A stretch of DNA of 64,000 bases, taken from DASRSS01 sp035765515. Its GTDB lineage: Bacteria; Actinomycetota; Actinomycetes; Mycobacteriales; Jatrophihabitantaceae. Positions 33,542-42,002 of this stretch are shown one piece after another. The position numbers and the translations under genes were made by a program. Position 1 is the first letter of the stretch; each line of letters begins with the position of its first letter. The notes beneath the pieces were generated by a model. It was not told where the DNA came from. It made no database searches and saw nothing but the letters and a program-made list of their open reading frames with translations. The DNA is taken from NCBI GenBank assembly GCA_035765515.1, contig DASTXN010000155.1, positions 1 through 64,000 on the forward strand, written 5' to 3'.

Positions 33542-34224
33542 TTGACCTGGTCGACCAGGCGGCCGATGTCGTGCGCGTAGTCCGCCGGCGTCGTACCGGC
33601 CAGCCACAGCACCGAGGCCCTGCCGTCGACGAACGCCAGGGTCTGCGCGCCGTGCTCGACGCTGACCGACCCGTTCTTCTCGACGACCGGCGGCGACAGC
33701 GGAACTCCGACGGACTTCGCGACCGAGTCGATCTGCTTGATCGACGCGGTCAGCCCGACGAACGGCAGCAACAGCCCGGAGTCGAAGTTCGACAGCCAGG
33801 TCTTCATCCGCGCCGTGGTGTCGCGCGCCGGATCGGAGGTCACGAACGCCACCTGGGTGTGGGCCTGGGTCAGCGACGGCAGCTTGCGCAGCGCGTTGCC
33901 CAGGTCGGCCATCGTCGTGGGGCAGACGTCCGGGCAGTTGGTGTAGCCGAAGTACAGGACCAGCAGCCGGCCCTGCTGCAGCTTGCCGAGCGTGGTCGTC
34001 CCGCCGGCCGTGCTGTGGAACACCGCGTTGCGGGCGGTCACGCTGAGGGTGATCGGCTTGTCCAGCAGGTCGCCGCGGTATCCGGACGAGGATGTCGGCG
34101 CGTTCACCGTGGCCGGCGACGAACCGCCCCCGGACGAACAGGCGGCGAGCGACACGCCCAGCGCGAGGACGGCTGCGACGACGGCGGACGCGCGTCCGGC
34201 GGCGCGACGACGGAAGTTCACCAC
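33538..34224 (-). CDS. Sco1/SenC-type copper chaperone lipoprotein
   Basis: A 228-residue lipoprotein (lipobox LAAC, Cys near residue 29) with a thioredoxin-like domain. The copper site is GYTNCPDVCPTTMADLGNAL (CxxxC, about residue 97), with the third ligand His in the VSVEHGAQTLAFVD region (about residue 190). Sco1 proteins help assemble the CuA site of cytochrome c oxidase or serve as thiol-disulfide reductases. Starts at 34224 or 34221 (both GTG) are possible; a GATACT box ending six bases before the second would give a leaderless message. It heads a three-gene unit. Confidence 0.93.
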   Translation of the reverse strand: MVNFRRRAAGRASAVVAAVLALGVSLAACSSGGGSSPATVNAPTSSSGYRGDLLDKPITLSVTARNAVFHSTAGGTTTLGKLQQGRLLVLYFGYTNCPDVCPTTMADLGNALRKLPSLTQAHTQVAFVTSDPARDTTARMKTWLSNFDSGLLLPFVGLTASIKQIDSVAKSVGVPLSPPVVEKNGSVSVEHGAQTLAFVDGRASVLWLAGTTPADYAHDIGRLVDQVK

Positions 34225-34301
34225 GTCAGTATCGGTCGCGAACCTGGGCGGTCCGGTTCCCGGGGACGGTCAAGGTGAGGGCGCGCTCACACCCGGCGCC
34301 G

Positions 34302-35468
34302 TCAGTACCAGCCGTTGTTCTGCCAGAACGACCATGCGCCGCACGGGGTGCCGTACCGGTCGGCGACGTAGCCCAGGCCCCACTTGATCTGGGTCAGCGC
34401 GCTGTTCTGCCAGTCCGGGCCGGCCGAGGCCATCTTGTCACCGGGCACGGCCTGCGGGATCCCATAGGCGCCGCTGGCGTTCGCGGCGTGCACGTTCCAG
34501 CCGCTCTCGTGATCCCACAGCGTGACCAGGCAGTCGAACTGCCCGCTGCTCCACCCGCGCGCGGCGACGAGCTGGCGGGCGATGTCCTTGGGCGAGCCTG
34601 CGCTGCTGGCGAAGGTGGCGCCCCGGGTCGCAACGGCGGCCCGCTGCCTGGTGCCGATCTTCACCACGCGCGGCTTGGGCACCCGCACGACCACGGTGTG
34701 GATCTTGGTTCGACCGACCTCGCGGCCGTCGATGTAGACGACGGCGTACGTGATGCGCGCGAGCCCGTCACGTCCGGGACGCACCAGCTGGGTCCGTCCG
34801 GCGAGCAGCTGCGGGTCGTGCGTGGACCGGGTGGTGAACGGGATGGACTTGCTGACCGTCACGCGGGCCTGCCTGACGCGCTTGAGGACGATGCGGGCGT
34901 CCTGCCGCAGCGGCGAGCCCTCGGGCATCGACAGCGAGTCGTGCGGGCCGACGGTCACCTGCAGGTCGTCGAGCAGCTGCGCCACCGTCACGTCCGTAGT
35001 CGTGACGTGCTGGGCGGTGCCGTCGTGAACCACGGTCACGAACTTCGGGGTGCGCACCGAGATGTCCGTCGGCCGCAGCGGCAGTCGGCGTGAGCGCGAG
35101 ACCGAGGTGAGGTCGTCGGCCGAGTAGCCGAGCTCGTTCATGGCCGCGGCCACCGTCGGGGCGGTCGTCCAGACGCTGCGCTGCACGCCGTCGATGTTCA
35201 GGTTCAGCAACCGCCCGCGCTTGAGCACGATGCGTCCGCCGTCCTGCACGTGGTCGCCGGCTGCCGGCGCCAGCAGGTCGTGCGCATCGGCGGTGTAGCC
35301 GGCATCGGCCAGCACGCCGTCGACGGTCGCCGCGGTGGTGTGGATCCGGGTGCTCTGGCCGTCGACCACGAGGGTCACCGTCTTGTCGACGTTGGTCCAG
35401 GCGACGATGCCGCCTACCAAGCCGGCCAGTACGGCCGCGTTTAGGCCGTACTTCACGCTCCGGAGCAA
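34302..35468 (-). CDS. G5-domain cell-wall protein with lysozyme-like C-terminus
   Basis: A 388-residue exported protein. The start is a TTG at 35468 giving MLRSVKYGLNAAVLAG, which aligns with MRRSLKYGLYGAVLAG of the next gene and has AGGAGA upstream. The order is an N-terminal membrane/signal segment, three DUF348 ubiquitin-like repeats (about 25-180), a G5 domain (about 200-270, ending GTRQRAAV), then a C-terminal lysozyme-like domain (about 290-388). That last domain is not the Rpf type: it reads CLVTLWDHESGWNVHAANASGAYGIPQAVPG and ends CGAWSFWQNNGWY, like transglycosylase domains of aggregation-promoting-factor-type proteins. It should cleave peptidoglycan glycan chains. Confidence 0.88.
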   Translation of the reverse strand: MLRSVKYGLNAAVLAGLVGGIVAWTNVDKTVTLVVDGQSTRIHTTAATVDGVLADAGYTADAHDLLAPAAGDHVQDGGRIVLKRGRLLNLNIDGVQRSVWTTAPTVAAAMNELGYSADDLTSVSRSRRLPLRPTDISVRTPKFVTVVHDGTAQHVTTTDVTVAQLLDDLQVTVGPHDSLSMPEGSPLRQDARIVLKRVRQARVTVSKSIPFTTRSTHDPQLLAGRTQLVRPGRDGLARITYAVVYIDGREVGRTKIHTVVVRVPKPRVVKIGTRQRAAVATRGATFASSAGSPKDIARQLVAARGWSSGQFDCLVTLWDHESGWNVHAANASGAYGIPQAVPGDKMASAGPDWQNSALTQIKWGLGYVADRYGTPCGAWSFWQNNGWY

Positions 35469-35516
35469 GAGGGGATCTCCTGTGTGGTCTGGTCGTCCCT
35501 GGCTGCGACCCGGCGG

Positions 35517-35533
35517 GTCACGGAACTGTAACG
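35517..35533 (+). promoter_or_regulatory. GTCACG-N5-GTAACG box before the G5/lysozyme gene
   Basis: GTCACGGAACTGTAACG lies 49 bp before the TTG start. It is a direct repeat of GTMACG with an 11-base step, as bound by OmpR-type response regulators such as MtrA. On the minus strand its complement contains TACAGT, which could be the -10. An almost identical copy precedes the rpf gene at nearly the same distance. Confidence 0.6.
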
Positions 35534-35623
35534 GATGGACGGCAGGGAGGGGAACGCCGGGCGGCGCGGCGGGGCCGTGTCGCCGCCGGCAAAGGACGGC
35601 AAAATGCGCCAAAACAGGACGAA

Positions 35624-35658
35624 GCCCGGCCCGCGGACGGAGTGTCCGCGGGCCGGGC
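35624..35658 (-). terminator. Terminator after rpf
   Basis: A perfect 15-bp GC-rich stem (35624-35638 with 35644-35658) with a five-base loop, starting 46 bp after the rpf stop. In the minus-strand reading it is followed by TTCGTCCTGTTTT, so it is a good intrinsic terminator. It separates rpf from the next muralytic gene, which must have its own promoter. Confidence 0.85.
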
Positions 35659-35704
35659 CGCATCGCTCACCGGGCGGTGAGCTCGCCTCTCGGCAGGCCG
35701 ACGA

Positions 35705-36802
35705 TCACAGGTACTGGCCGCACACCGGCCACGGGCTGGACCCGCGGGCGTCGTACACCTTGGTCGCGATCGCGATCTGCTCGGACTTGGTCGCCAGGTC
35801 GGCGCGCTGGGCGTAGGCGCCGCCGCCGTTGGACAGCCAGGTGCCGTAGTCGAACTGCAGGCCGCCGTAGAACCCGTTCCCGGTGTTGATGTGCCAGTTG
35901 CCGCCGGACTCGCAGTTGGCCACCGCGTCCCAGTCCAGGCCACCGGAACTGGAGACGCGAACCGCCGGGCGCTGCTTCGTCCCGACCTTCTCGACCTGCC
36001 GCTTCGGCTGGACGAGGACGACCCGCGCAAGCTGCTTGTGCGCGGCCTGCTTGCCGTCGATGTACAGCACCTCGTAGGTCACCCGCGCCTTGCCGGGCGT
36101 GCCCGCGGTCAGCACCTTGGTGTGGCCGGCGTACATCGCGGACGTGTACCGCTTCTGCACCGGGTAGCCGACGGACACCGTCTTGGTCCTGCGCACCATC
36201 TCGACGCGCTGGACGACGATCTTCATCCCGGCCTTGACCGGAGTGCTCGCCTTCGGGCGCACGCGGTCGTTGTGGTCGACCTTGACGCCGGCAGCCGCCA
36301 GCACCTGGCCGACGGTCTGTCCCGTGGTCGTCAGCGCGTGGCGGTGATGGTCGGCGGTGAGCACCACGCGCTTCGGCGAGCGCAGGACGAGGTCCGTGGG
36401 CTTGAGCGGCAGTCGCGTGGAACGCGAGACCGACACGTAGTCGGCAGACGAGTAACCGAGGTCGCTCAACGCCTGCGCCACGGTGGGCGCGGTCGTCCAG
36501 ACGTCGCGGTCCTGGCCGTCGACGTTCAGGTGCAGCAGTCGGCCCTGCTTGAAGACGATCGTGCTGCCGTCGTGGATCTTGCTGTCCGCGGCCGGGGCGA
36601 CGATGTCGTGGGAATCGAGGTGATAGCCCTGGGCGGTGAGAACTCCGCTCACATCCTGGGCAGTGGTTTGGATTTTCTTGGTATGACCGTCCACCACGAG
36701 GGTGACGGCTGCTCCGTCGGAACCGACTGCGAAGGCGGCTGTTCCACCCACGAGGCCGGCAAGCACAGCACCGTAAAGGCCGTACTTGAGGCTGCGACGC
36801 AT
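35705..36802 (-). CDS. rpfB: Resuscitation-promoting factor (RpfB type)
   Basis: A 365-residue secreted or membrane-anchored peptidoglycan glycosidase that helps dormant actinobacteria resume growth. It has an N-terminal membrane segment, three DUF348 repeats (about 30-190), a G5 domain (about 205-275, ending EKVGTKQRPAV) and the C-terminal Rpf domain (about 288-365) with LDWDAVANCESGGNWHINTG, where the Glu of CESGGNW is catalytic, and GGLQFDYGTWLSNGG. ATG starts at 36817 and 36802 are in frame; the second is chosen by its GGAG ribosome site and by homology to the neighbouring paralogue. It sits downstream of tatD as in other actinobacteria. Confidence 0.95.
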   Translation of the reverse strand: MRRSLKYGLYGAVLAGLVGGTAAFAVGSDGAAVTLVVDGHTKKIQTTAQDVSGVLTAQGYHLDSHDIVAPAADSKIHDGSTIVFKQGRLLHLNVDGQDRDVWTTAPTVAQALSDLGYSSADYVSVSRSTRLPLKPTDLVLRSPKRVVLTADHHRHALTTTGQTVGQVLAAAGVKVDHNDRVRPKASTPVKAGMKIVVQRVEMVRRTKTVSVGYPVQKRYTSAMYAGHTKVLTAGTPGKARVTYEVLYIDGKQAAHKQLARVVLVQPKRQVEKVGTKQRPAVRVSSSGGLDWDAVANCESGGNWHINTGNGFYGGLQFDYGTWLSNGGGAYAQRADLATKSEQIAIATKVYDARGSSPWPVCGQYL

Positions 36803-36847
36803 CTGGAGATCTCCCATCTGTTGGTCGCACGCTTCGCGTACTCATTG

Positions 36848-36864
36848 GTCACGGAACCGTAACG
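36848..36864 (+). promoter_or_regulatory. GTCACG-N5-GTAACG box before rpfB
   Basis: GTCACGGAACCGTAACG lies 46 bp before the rpfB start and differs at one base from the box at 35517. The complement carries TACGGT, a possible -10. The equal spacing to both genes argues for a functional site. MtrA or another OmpR-family regulator is the likely binder by analogy with mycobacterial rpf/rip genes. Confidence 0.6.
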
Positions 36865-37159
36865 GCGTCCGACGGGCCGATCCAAACCGAACTCCCGAGA
36901 TTCGGCCCTTTTGTCCAGTTGCTGCCAGGCAGCTAAAGCCCACTCGAACGCGGCCGCCGGGCGGGATCGCCGGCGCGCCCCGGCCGCCGGCGGGCGGCAG
37001 GCCAGGGTGACGACACGCCCAGTTTCTGCGGGGCACAGCGCGGTGGCCGTTTTGCCTTGTCGGCAAACGTGATCTTCGGTCGCCGAGCGGGCAGACTCCT
37101 GCGTTTGGCGCGTTGTGACAACTTCTGTGAGTAGCGCCACGCGCGGGCCTCGTAGCGCC
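36865..37159. other. GC-rich intergenic region between tatD and rpfB
   Basis: About 295 bp without a gene. Read on the minus strand it contains several hairpin-forming stretches, including GGGCCGA...TCGGCCC (around 36876-36909) and CCGAATCTC...GAGTTCGG inside it, and a very GC-rich block around 36950-37000. It may hold the tatD end and the rpfB promoter or leader. I looked for the conserved end of the c-di-AMP (ydaO) riboswitch, known before rpf genes, and did not find it. Confidence 0.4.
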
Positions 37160-38062
37160 CTAATCGGGCGTATCAGTCAGGCCGAAGACGCGTCTCCCGG
37201 TCGCCCTGACGGCCGTACAGAGGGCCGCCAGGTCGTGCCCGCCCGCCGCCGCCAGCCCCCGGACGGTGAGTGGCAGCAGCCGCGGCGCGTTGGGCCGTCC
37301 GCGGTGCGGGTGCGGGGTGAGGAACGGCGCGTCCGTCTCGACCAGCAGCTGCTCCAGCGGCACCACCGCGGCCGCCTCGCGCAGCCCGGGCGCGTTCTTG
37401 AACGTGATCACGCCCGGGAACGAGAGGACGTAACCGGCGGCGACGCATTCCCGCGCCATTGCCGCGTCGCCGGAGAACGCGTGGAAGACGACCTGCTCCG
37501 GCGCGCCCTCCTGGCGCAGGATGCGCAGCACGTCCGCGTGCGCGTCGCGGTCGTGGATCATCAGCGGCTTGCCGACGCGCTTGGCCAGCTCGATGTGCCG
37601 CCGGAAGTGCTCCTGCTGCAGCTCCGGCGCGGTGCGGTCCCAGTAGTAGTCCAGCCCGGTCTCCCCCACCGCCACGCACCGCGGCTGCCGTGCCAGCCGC
37701 TCCAGCTCGGCGTAGCCGTCCTCGCCCAGACCGTCCACCTCCGTCGGGTGCACGGCCACCGCGGCGTAGACGTCCGGGTGCGCGCCAGCAGCTTCGACGC
37801 ACCAGCGCGAGGACGCGACCGTGTCGCCGACCGTGATCGCCGCGACGACGCCGGCCTCCCGCGCCTCGCGCATCTGCTCGGCCACGTATGCCTCGTCCGG
37901 GTCGACGCCCGCCCGCTGCGCCATGGCGTCCAGGTGCGTGTGCGCATCGAACACCGGCGACGGCAGCGGCTCAGGGGACGGAGGGTGATCGGTCCGCGCG
38001 CGTGGATCGGCCTGGCCGCCGAGCGAGGGACGAGCGAGGCTGGTTGCGCGCGGACTGGGCAC
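37160..38062 (-). CDS. tatD: TatD-family metal-dependent DNase
   Basis: A 300-residue TIM-barrel hydrolase of the TatD type, a 3'-5' exonuclease/DNase acting with two metal ions. Ligand motifs are FDAHTHLDA (HxH), VGETGLDYYWD (Glu), MIHDRDAHAD (His), FHAFSGD (His) and ETDAPFLTPHPHRG (Asp). The GTG start at 38062 is 10 bp after the metG stop and gives a 38-residue N-terminal extension before the barrel. The metG-tatD-rpf order is the conserved actinobacterial one. The precise start could lie further in. Confidence 0.92.
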   Translation of the reverse strand: MPSPRATSLARPSLGGQADPRARTDHPPSPEPLPSPVFDAHTHLDAMAQRAGVDPDEAYVAEQMREAREAGVVAAITVGDTVASSRWCVEAAGAHPDVYAAVAVHPTEVDGLGEDGYAELERLARQPRCVAVGETGLDYYWDRTAPELQQEHFRRHIELAKRVGKPLMIHDRDAHADVLRILRQEGAPEQVVFHAFSGDAAMARECVAAGYVLSFPGVITFKNAPGLREAAAVVPLEQLLVETDAPFLTPHPHRGRPNAPRLLPLTVRGLAAAGGHDLAALCTAVRATGRRVFGLTDTPD

Positions 38063-38072
38063 CCGGAGTCCC

Positions 38073-39872
38073 TTACTCCTCAGCGAGGCGATTGAGCTCG
38101 TCCTCGACGACCGACGGGTCGAGCTTGGCGAAGATCGGGGTCGGCGGCGCGATCGGCTGCCCGACCGGGATCGGCGTCGACGCCCAGCGCGCACCGGTGT
38201 CGTAGTCCCCCGTCAGCACCGAGTAGCTCGGCGAGCCCGGGGCGGTCGGCTCGTCGACCTCGACCAGGTCGGGCATCCGCGCCCAGTCCCCCTCGCCGCC
38301 GAGCGCCGCGTGGACCTTCGCCGAGGACGACGGCAGGAACGGCGTGAGCAGCGTCTTGGCATCCGCCACGACCTGCAGCGCGACGTGCAGCACCGATGCC
38401 ATCCGGTCCGGGTCGGAGTTCTTCAGCTTCCACGGCTCCATGTCGGACAGGTACTTGTTCGCGGCACCGACGACGTCCATGGCCGCGCCGATCGCCGCCT
38501 TCTGCCGCGACCGCGCCAGCAGCTCGCCGACGTTCCCGAACGCGGCCTTGGACGCATCCAGCAGCGCGTGGTCGGCGTCGGTGAGCGCGCCGGGCGCGGG
38601 GATGGTGCCGAGGTTCTTGGCCGTCATCGACAGCGTCCGGTTGACCAGGTTGCCCCAGGTGCCGACCAGCTCTTCGTTGTTGCGGCGCACGAACTCCGAC
38701 CAGGTGAAGTCGGTGTCCTGGTTCTCCGGCCCCGCGACGGCCAGGTAGTAGCGCAGCGCGTCGGCGTCGTAGCGGCTGAGCATGTCGCCGACGTAGATCA
38801 CGACCTGGCGCGAGGAGGAGAACTTCTTTCCCTCCATCGTCAGGAACTCGCTCGAGACCACCTCGTACGGCAGGTTCAGCGCGCCCAGCGAGCCCGGCGT
38901 GCCGCCCTTGCTGCCGATGCCCGAGTAGCCCATCAGCATCGCCGGCCAGATCTCGGCGTGGAAGACGATGTTGTCCTTACCCATGAAGTAGTAGTGGCGC
39001 GCGCGCTCGCCCTGCCACCAGGCGCGCCAGGCCTCCGGGTCACCGGTGCGCTGCGCCCACTCGATCGAGGCGGACAGGTAACCGACGACCGCGTCGAACC
39101 ACACGTAGATCGACTTGTCCGGACGGTCCCGCCAGCCGTCCAGTGGCACCGGGATGCCCCACTCCAGGTCACGGGTGTAGCTGCGCGGCTTGAGATCGTC
39201 CAGCAGGTTGAGGCTGAACTTCTGGACGTTCGGGCGCCAGTGCGTCTGCTTCTTCAACCACTCCGCGAGCACCTCGGCGAACGCGGGCAGGTCGAGCATC
39301 ATCTGCTCGGTCTCGACGAACTTGGGGCGCTCGCCGTTGATCCGGCTGACCGGATTGATCAGGTCGATCGGGTCGAGCTGGTTGCCGCAGTTGTCGCACT
39401 GGTCGCCGCGGGCGCCGTCATAGCCGCAGATCGGGCAGGTGCCCTCGATGTAGCGGTCCGGCAGCGTGCGCCCGGTGGACGGGCTGATCGCGCCCAGCTG
39501 TTTCTGCGCGAACACGTAGCCGTTCTTCAGCAGGCCCAGGAAGATCTCCTGCGCGATCGCGTAGTGGTTCTTGGTCGTCGTCCGGGTGAACAGGTCGTAG
39601 GAGAGGCCCAGGTTCTGCAGGTCCTTGGCGATCACCAGCGCGTTGCGGTCGGCCAGCTCGCGGGCGCTGACGCCCTCGGCGTCCGCCTGCACCTGGATCG
39701 GGGTGCCGTGCTCGTCCGTGCCGCTGACCATCAGCACCTTGTTGCCCGCCATCCGCTGGTAGCGGGAGAACACGTCGGACGGGACGCCGAAGCCGGCGAC
39801 GTGCCCGATGTGGCGGGGGCCGTTCGCATACGGCCAGGCGACTGCGGTCAGGACATGATCGGGTGTACTCAC
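38073..39872 (-). CDS. metG: Methionyl-tRNA synthetase
   Basis: Charges tRNA-Met, a class I synthetase of 599 residues without the extra C-terminal tRNA-binding domain. The HIGH motif is in YANGPRHIGHVAGFG (about residue 22), the zinc knuckle is CPICGYDGARGDQCDNCG (four Cys, about residue 145), and the KMSKS loop appears as GKKFSSSRQ (about residue 351). The anticodon-binding helical bundle follows. The start is GTG at 39872. It heads the metG-tatD unit. Confidence 0.97.
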   Translation of the reverse strand: MSTPDHVLTAVAWPYANGPRHIGHVAGFGVPSDVFSRYQRMAGNKVLMVSGTDEHGTPIQVQADAEGVSARELADRNALVIAKDLQNLGLSYDLFTRTTTKNHYAIAQEIFLGLLKNGYVFAQKQLGAISPSTGRTLPDRYIEGTCPICGYDGARGDQCDNCGNQLDPIDLINPVSRINGERPKFVETEQMMLDLPAFAEVLAEWLKKQTHWRPNVQKFSLNLLDDLKPRSYTRDLEWGIPVPLDGWRDRPDKSIYVWFDAVVGYLSASIEWAQRTGDPEAWRAWWQGERARHYYFMGKDNIVFHAEIWPAMLMGYSGIGSKGGTPGSLGALNLPYEVVSSEFLTMEGKKFSSSRQVVIYVGDMLSRYDADALRYYLAVAGPENQDTDFTWSEFVRRNNEELVGTWGNLVNRTLSMTAKNLGTIPAPGALTDADHALLDASKAAFGNVGELLARSRQKAAIGAAMDVVGAANKYLSDMEPWKLKNSDPDRMASVLHVALQVVADAKTLLTPFLPSSSAKVHAALGGEGDWARMPDLVEVDEPTAPGSPSYSVLTGDYDTGARWASTPIPVGQPIAPPTPIFAKLDPSVVEDELNRLAEE

Positions 39873-39969
39873 ACCGCAAGGTTAGTGGGGCGTGCGTACC
39901 AGGATCGCCGGATCGCGCCCTGCTCGCGGCCGAGCGCTTCGCACCTCTATATATGGGTGTGCGCGGCCA

Positions 39970-41103
39970 CTACGCCGACGCGCGGGGCGGCGGCGGCTGC
40001 CACGCGATCGACCGGGCACTTAGGCGGGCGGCCAGCCGCGGCGGAGTGATCCGGGCCGCGGTGTCGCGCAGCGCTACAGCGAGCCGGCCCTCGGACTGGA
40101 CGACCCGGGCGGCACGGGCGGATGCGGCGGCCAGCCGTTGCGTGCGGGGACGCCGCCGCGCGTCGTACTCGCGGAGCCCGTCATCGACTCCGGCGGCGGC
40201 GCTGACCAGAGCGGCCAGCTCGACCGCGTCCTCCAGGGCCAGGCAGGCGCCCTGCCCGAGGTTCGGCGTCATGGCGTGGGCGGCGTCGCCCAGCAGCGCG
40301 ACGCGGCCCCGTCCGAACGGCGGCAGCGGGCGGGCCAGCTCGAAGATGTCGTGGCGCAGCACCGCACCGGGATCCGTCGCCTCGACGATTTGCCGGATTG
40401 GCTCGTGCCAGCCGGCGAAACGGCGCAGCACCTCGACCTGCTCGTCGCCGGCCCGCCCTCCCTCGGGAACGTTGGCCGTGGCGAACCAGTAGACGTTCCC
40501 GGTGGTCAGGATGGTCGCGCCGAACTCGGCGCCGCGTCCCCACGTCTCGGCGGCCGCGTCGAGCGGGAACGGCCCGGCGGTCACGCCGCGCCACGCGGTA
40601 TAGCCGGCGTAACGCACTCCGGGGAGGTCGGCGAACAGCTGGGTACGGGCCGTGCTGTTCAGGCCGTCGGCCGCGACGACCAGGTCGGCCCGATCGCGGT
40701 GGCCGTCGTTGAGCTCGACGTGGCCGTCCGGGGAGATGGCGCCGACCTGCGTGCCCGCGATCAACACCCCGTCCGGCAAGGCAGCGCGCAGCTGCGCGTG
40801 CAGGTCGGCGCGGTGCACGAGCCGGATCTCGACCGGCGGCTCGGCATCAGCGTTGATCCGGTTCAGCCAGCGCCCGTCCGGGCGGCGGGCCCCGCCGACC
40901 TGCATGGCGCCGGCGCGGCGAACGTCCGGCCAGACGCCCAGGTGTTCCAGCGCCGCGAGCCCGTTCGGCCACAGCGAGATGCCTGCCCCGATCTCGCCGG
41001 GACGCACCCCCCGCTCGTAGACGGTGACGTCCCAGCCCGCGCGCTGCAGCGCAGCCGCGGCCGCGAGGCCGCCTATGCCGCCACCGATCACGATCGCGCG
41101 CAC
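39970..41103 (-). CDS. FAD-dependent aromatic-ring-type monooxygenase
   Basis: A 377-residue class A flavoprotein monooxygenase (salicylate/3-hydroxybenzoate hydroxylase-like). The dinucleotide fold is AIVIGGGIGGLAAAAALQRAGWDVTVYER (residues 3-32), the DG motif is LVVAADGLNSTARTQLF, and the second FAD motif is GRGRVALLGDAAHAMTPNLGQGACLALEDAVELA. It would hydroxylate an aromatic or similar ring using NAD(P)H and oxygen; the substrate is unknown. The GTG start overlaps the rsmI stop by one base (TAGTG), so it is cotranscribed with rsmI, an unusual partner. Confidence 0.9.
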   Translation of the reverse strand: MRAIVIGGGIGGLAAAAALQRAGWDVTVYERGVRPGEIGAGISLWPNGLAALEHLGVWPDVRRAGAMQVGGARRPDGRWLNRINADAEPPVEIRLVHRADLHAQLRAALPDGVLIAGTQVGAISPDGHVELNDGHRDRADLVVAADGLNSTARTQLFADLPGVRYAGYTAWRGVTAGPFPLDAAAETWGRGAEFGATILTTGNVYWFATANVPEGGRAGDEQVEVLRRFAGWHEPIRQIVEATDPGAVLRHDIFELARPLPPFGRGRVALLGDAAHAMTPNLGQGACLALEDAVELAALVSAAAGVDDGLREYDARRRPRTQRLAAASARAARVVQSEGRLAVALRDTAARITPPRLAARLSARSIAWQPPPPRASA

Positions 41104-41954
41104 TACTTCTCCTTCGCCGCGACCACTGCGTCGAACACGTCCCGCTTCGGCACGCCCCGGGCCCGCGCGACCTCGGCGATCGCCTCCTTCCGCGGCTGCC
41201 CGGCCTCCTCGCGCCGCGCGACCTCGCCGGCCAGCACGTCCGGCCCGACGTCCGCAGCTGCCTCGTCCGGGGCGCCCGCCACGACAAGCGTGATCTCGCC
41301 CCGGACGTCCCCGGCTGCCCATTCGGCGAGTCCGGCCAGGCTTGCTCGCCGGACCTCCTCGTAGGTCTTGGTCAGCTCGCGACACACGGCGGCCGGACGG
41401 TCCGGGCCGAACGCGTCGGCCAGGTCGCGCAGCGCCGCGCCGAGCCGGTGCGGTGCCTCGAAGAACACGAGCGTGCGGCGCTCGCGAGCCAGTTCGGCCA
41501 GCACGCGGCGCCGCTCGCCGGCCTTGCGCGGCAGAAAGCCCTCGAAGCAGAACCGGTCGACCGGCATGCCCGACACCGCCAGCGCGGTCGTCACCGCCGA
41601 CGGCCCGGGCAGCGCGGTCACCGCGATGCCCTCGCTGACGGCGGCCGCGACCAGCCGGTAGCCGGGGTCGGAGACCGACGGCATGCCGGCGTCGGTCACG
41701 ACCAGGACGTCGTCGCCGGCGCGCAGCACGTCCAGCAACTGCGGAACGCGCGCGGACTCGTTGCCCTCGAAGAACGAGACCACGCGTCCGGTCGGTGTCA
41801 CGCCGAGGTCGCGGCACAGCCGCTGCAGCCGCCGGGTGTCCTCCGCCGCGATCACGGGAGCCGTCGCCAGCGCCTCGCGCAGCCGCGCCGACGCATCGCC
41901 AGGCTGCCCAAGCGGCGCGCCCGCCAGAACGATCCGGCCCGGTTGCGGCGACAT
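41103..41954 (-). CDS. rsmI: 16S rRNA (cytidine-1402-2'-O)-methyltransferase
   Basis: Methylates the ribose of C1402 in the 16S rRNA decoding site. The 283-residue protein belongs to the tetrapyrrole-methylase fold. Motifs are GRIVLAGAPLGQPGDASARL, AAEDTRRLQRL, VTDAGMPSVSDPGYRLV and ALPGPSAVTTALAVSGMP, then FEGFLPRKAGERRRVL, all diagnostic. ATG starts at 41966 and 41954 are both possible; I use the second, which gives the usual N-terminus. It diverges from pmt across about 40 bp, the conserved actinobacterial arrangement. Confidence 0.95.
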   Translation of the reverse strand: MSPQPGRIVLAGAPLGQPGDASARLREALATAPVIAAEDTRRLQRLCRDLGVTPTGRVVSFFEGNESARVPQLLDVLRAGDDVLVVTDAGMPSVSDPGYRLVAAAVSEGIAVTALPGPSAVTTALAVSGMPVDRFCFEGFLPRKAGERRRVLAELARERRTLVFFEAPHRLGAALRDLADAFGPDRPAAVCRELTKTYEEVRRASLAGLAEWAAGDVRGEITLVVAGAPDEAAADVGPDVLAGEVARREEAGQPRKEAIAEVARARGVPKRDVFDAVVAAKEK

Positions 41955-42002
41955 GGTGGCGACCATAACGCGACGAGCTTTCGCGCGGATAAGCTCAGCG
42001 CC

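Noticed and set aside
36803..37159. Possible c-di-AMP (ydaO) riboswitch before rpfB
   Set aside because: The element is known before rpf genes in actinobacteria, but the conserved end region (CAGCTAACC-type) and the GGGGTGAA core could not be found on the minus strand. Only GC-rich hairpins are present.
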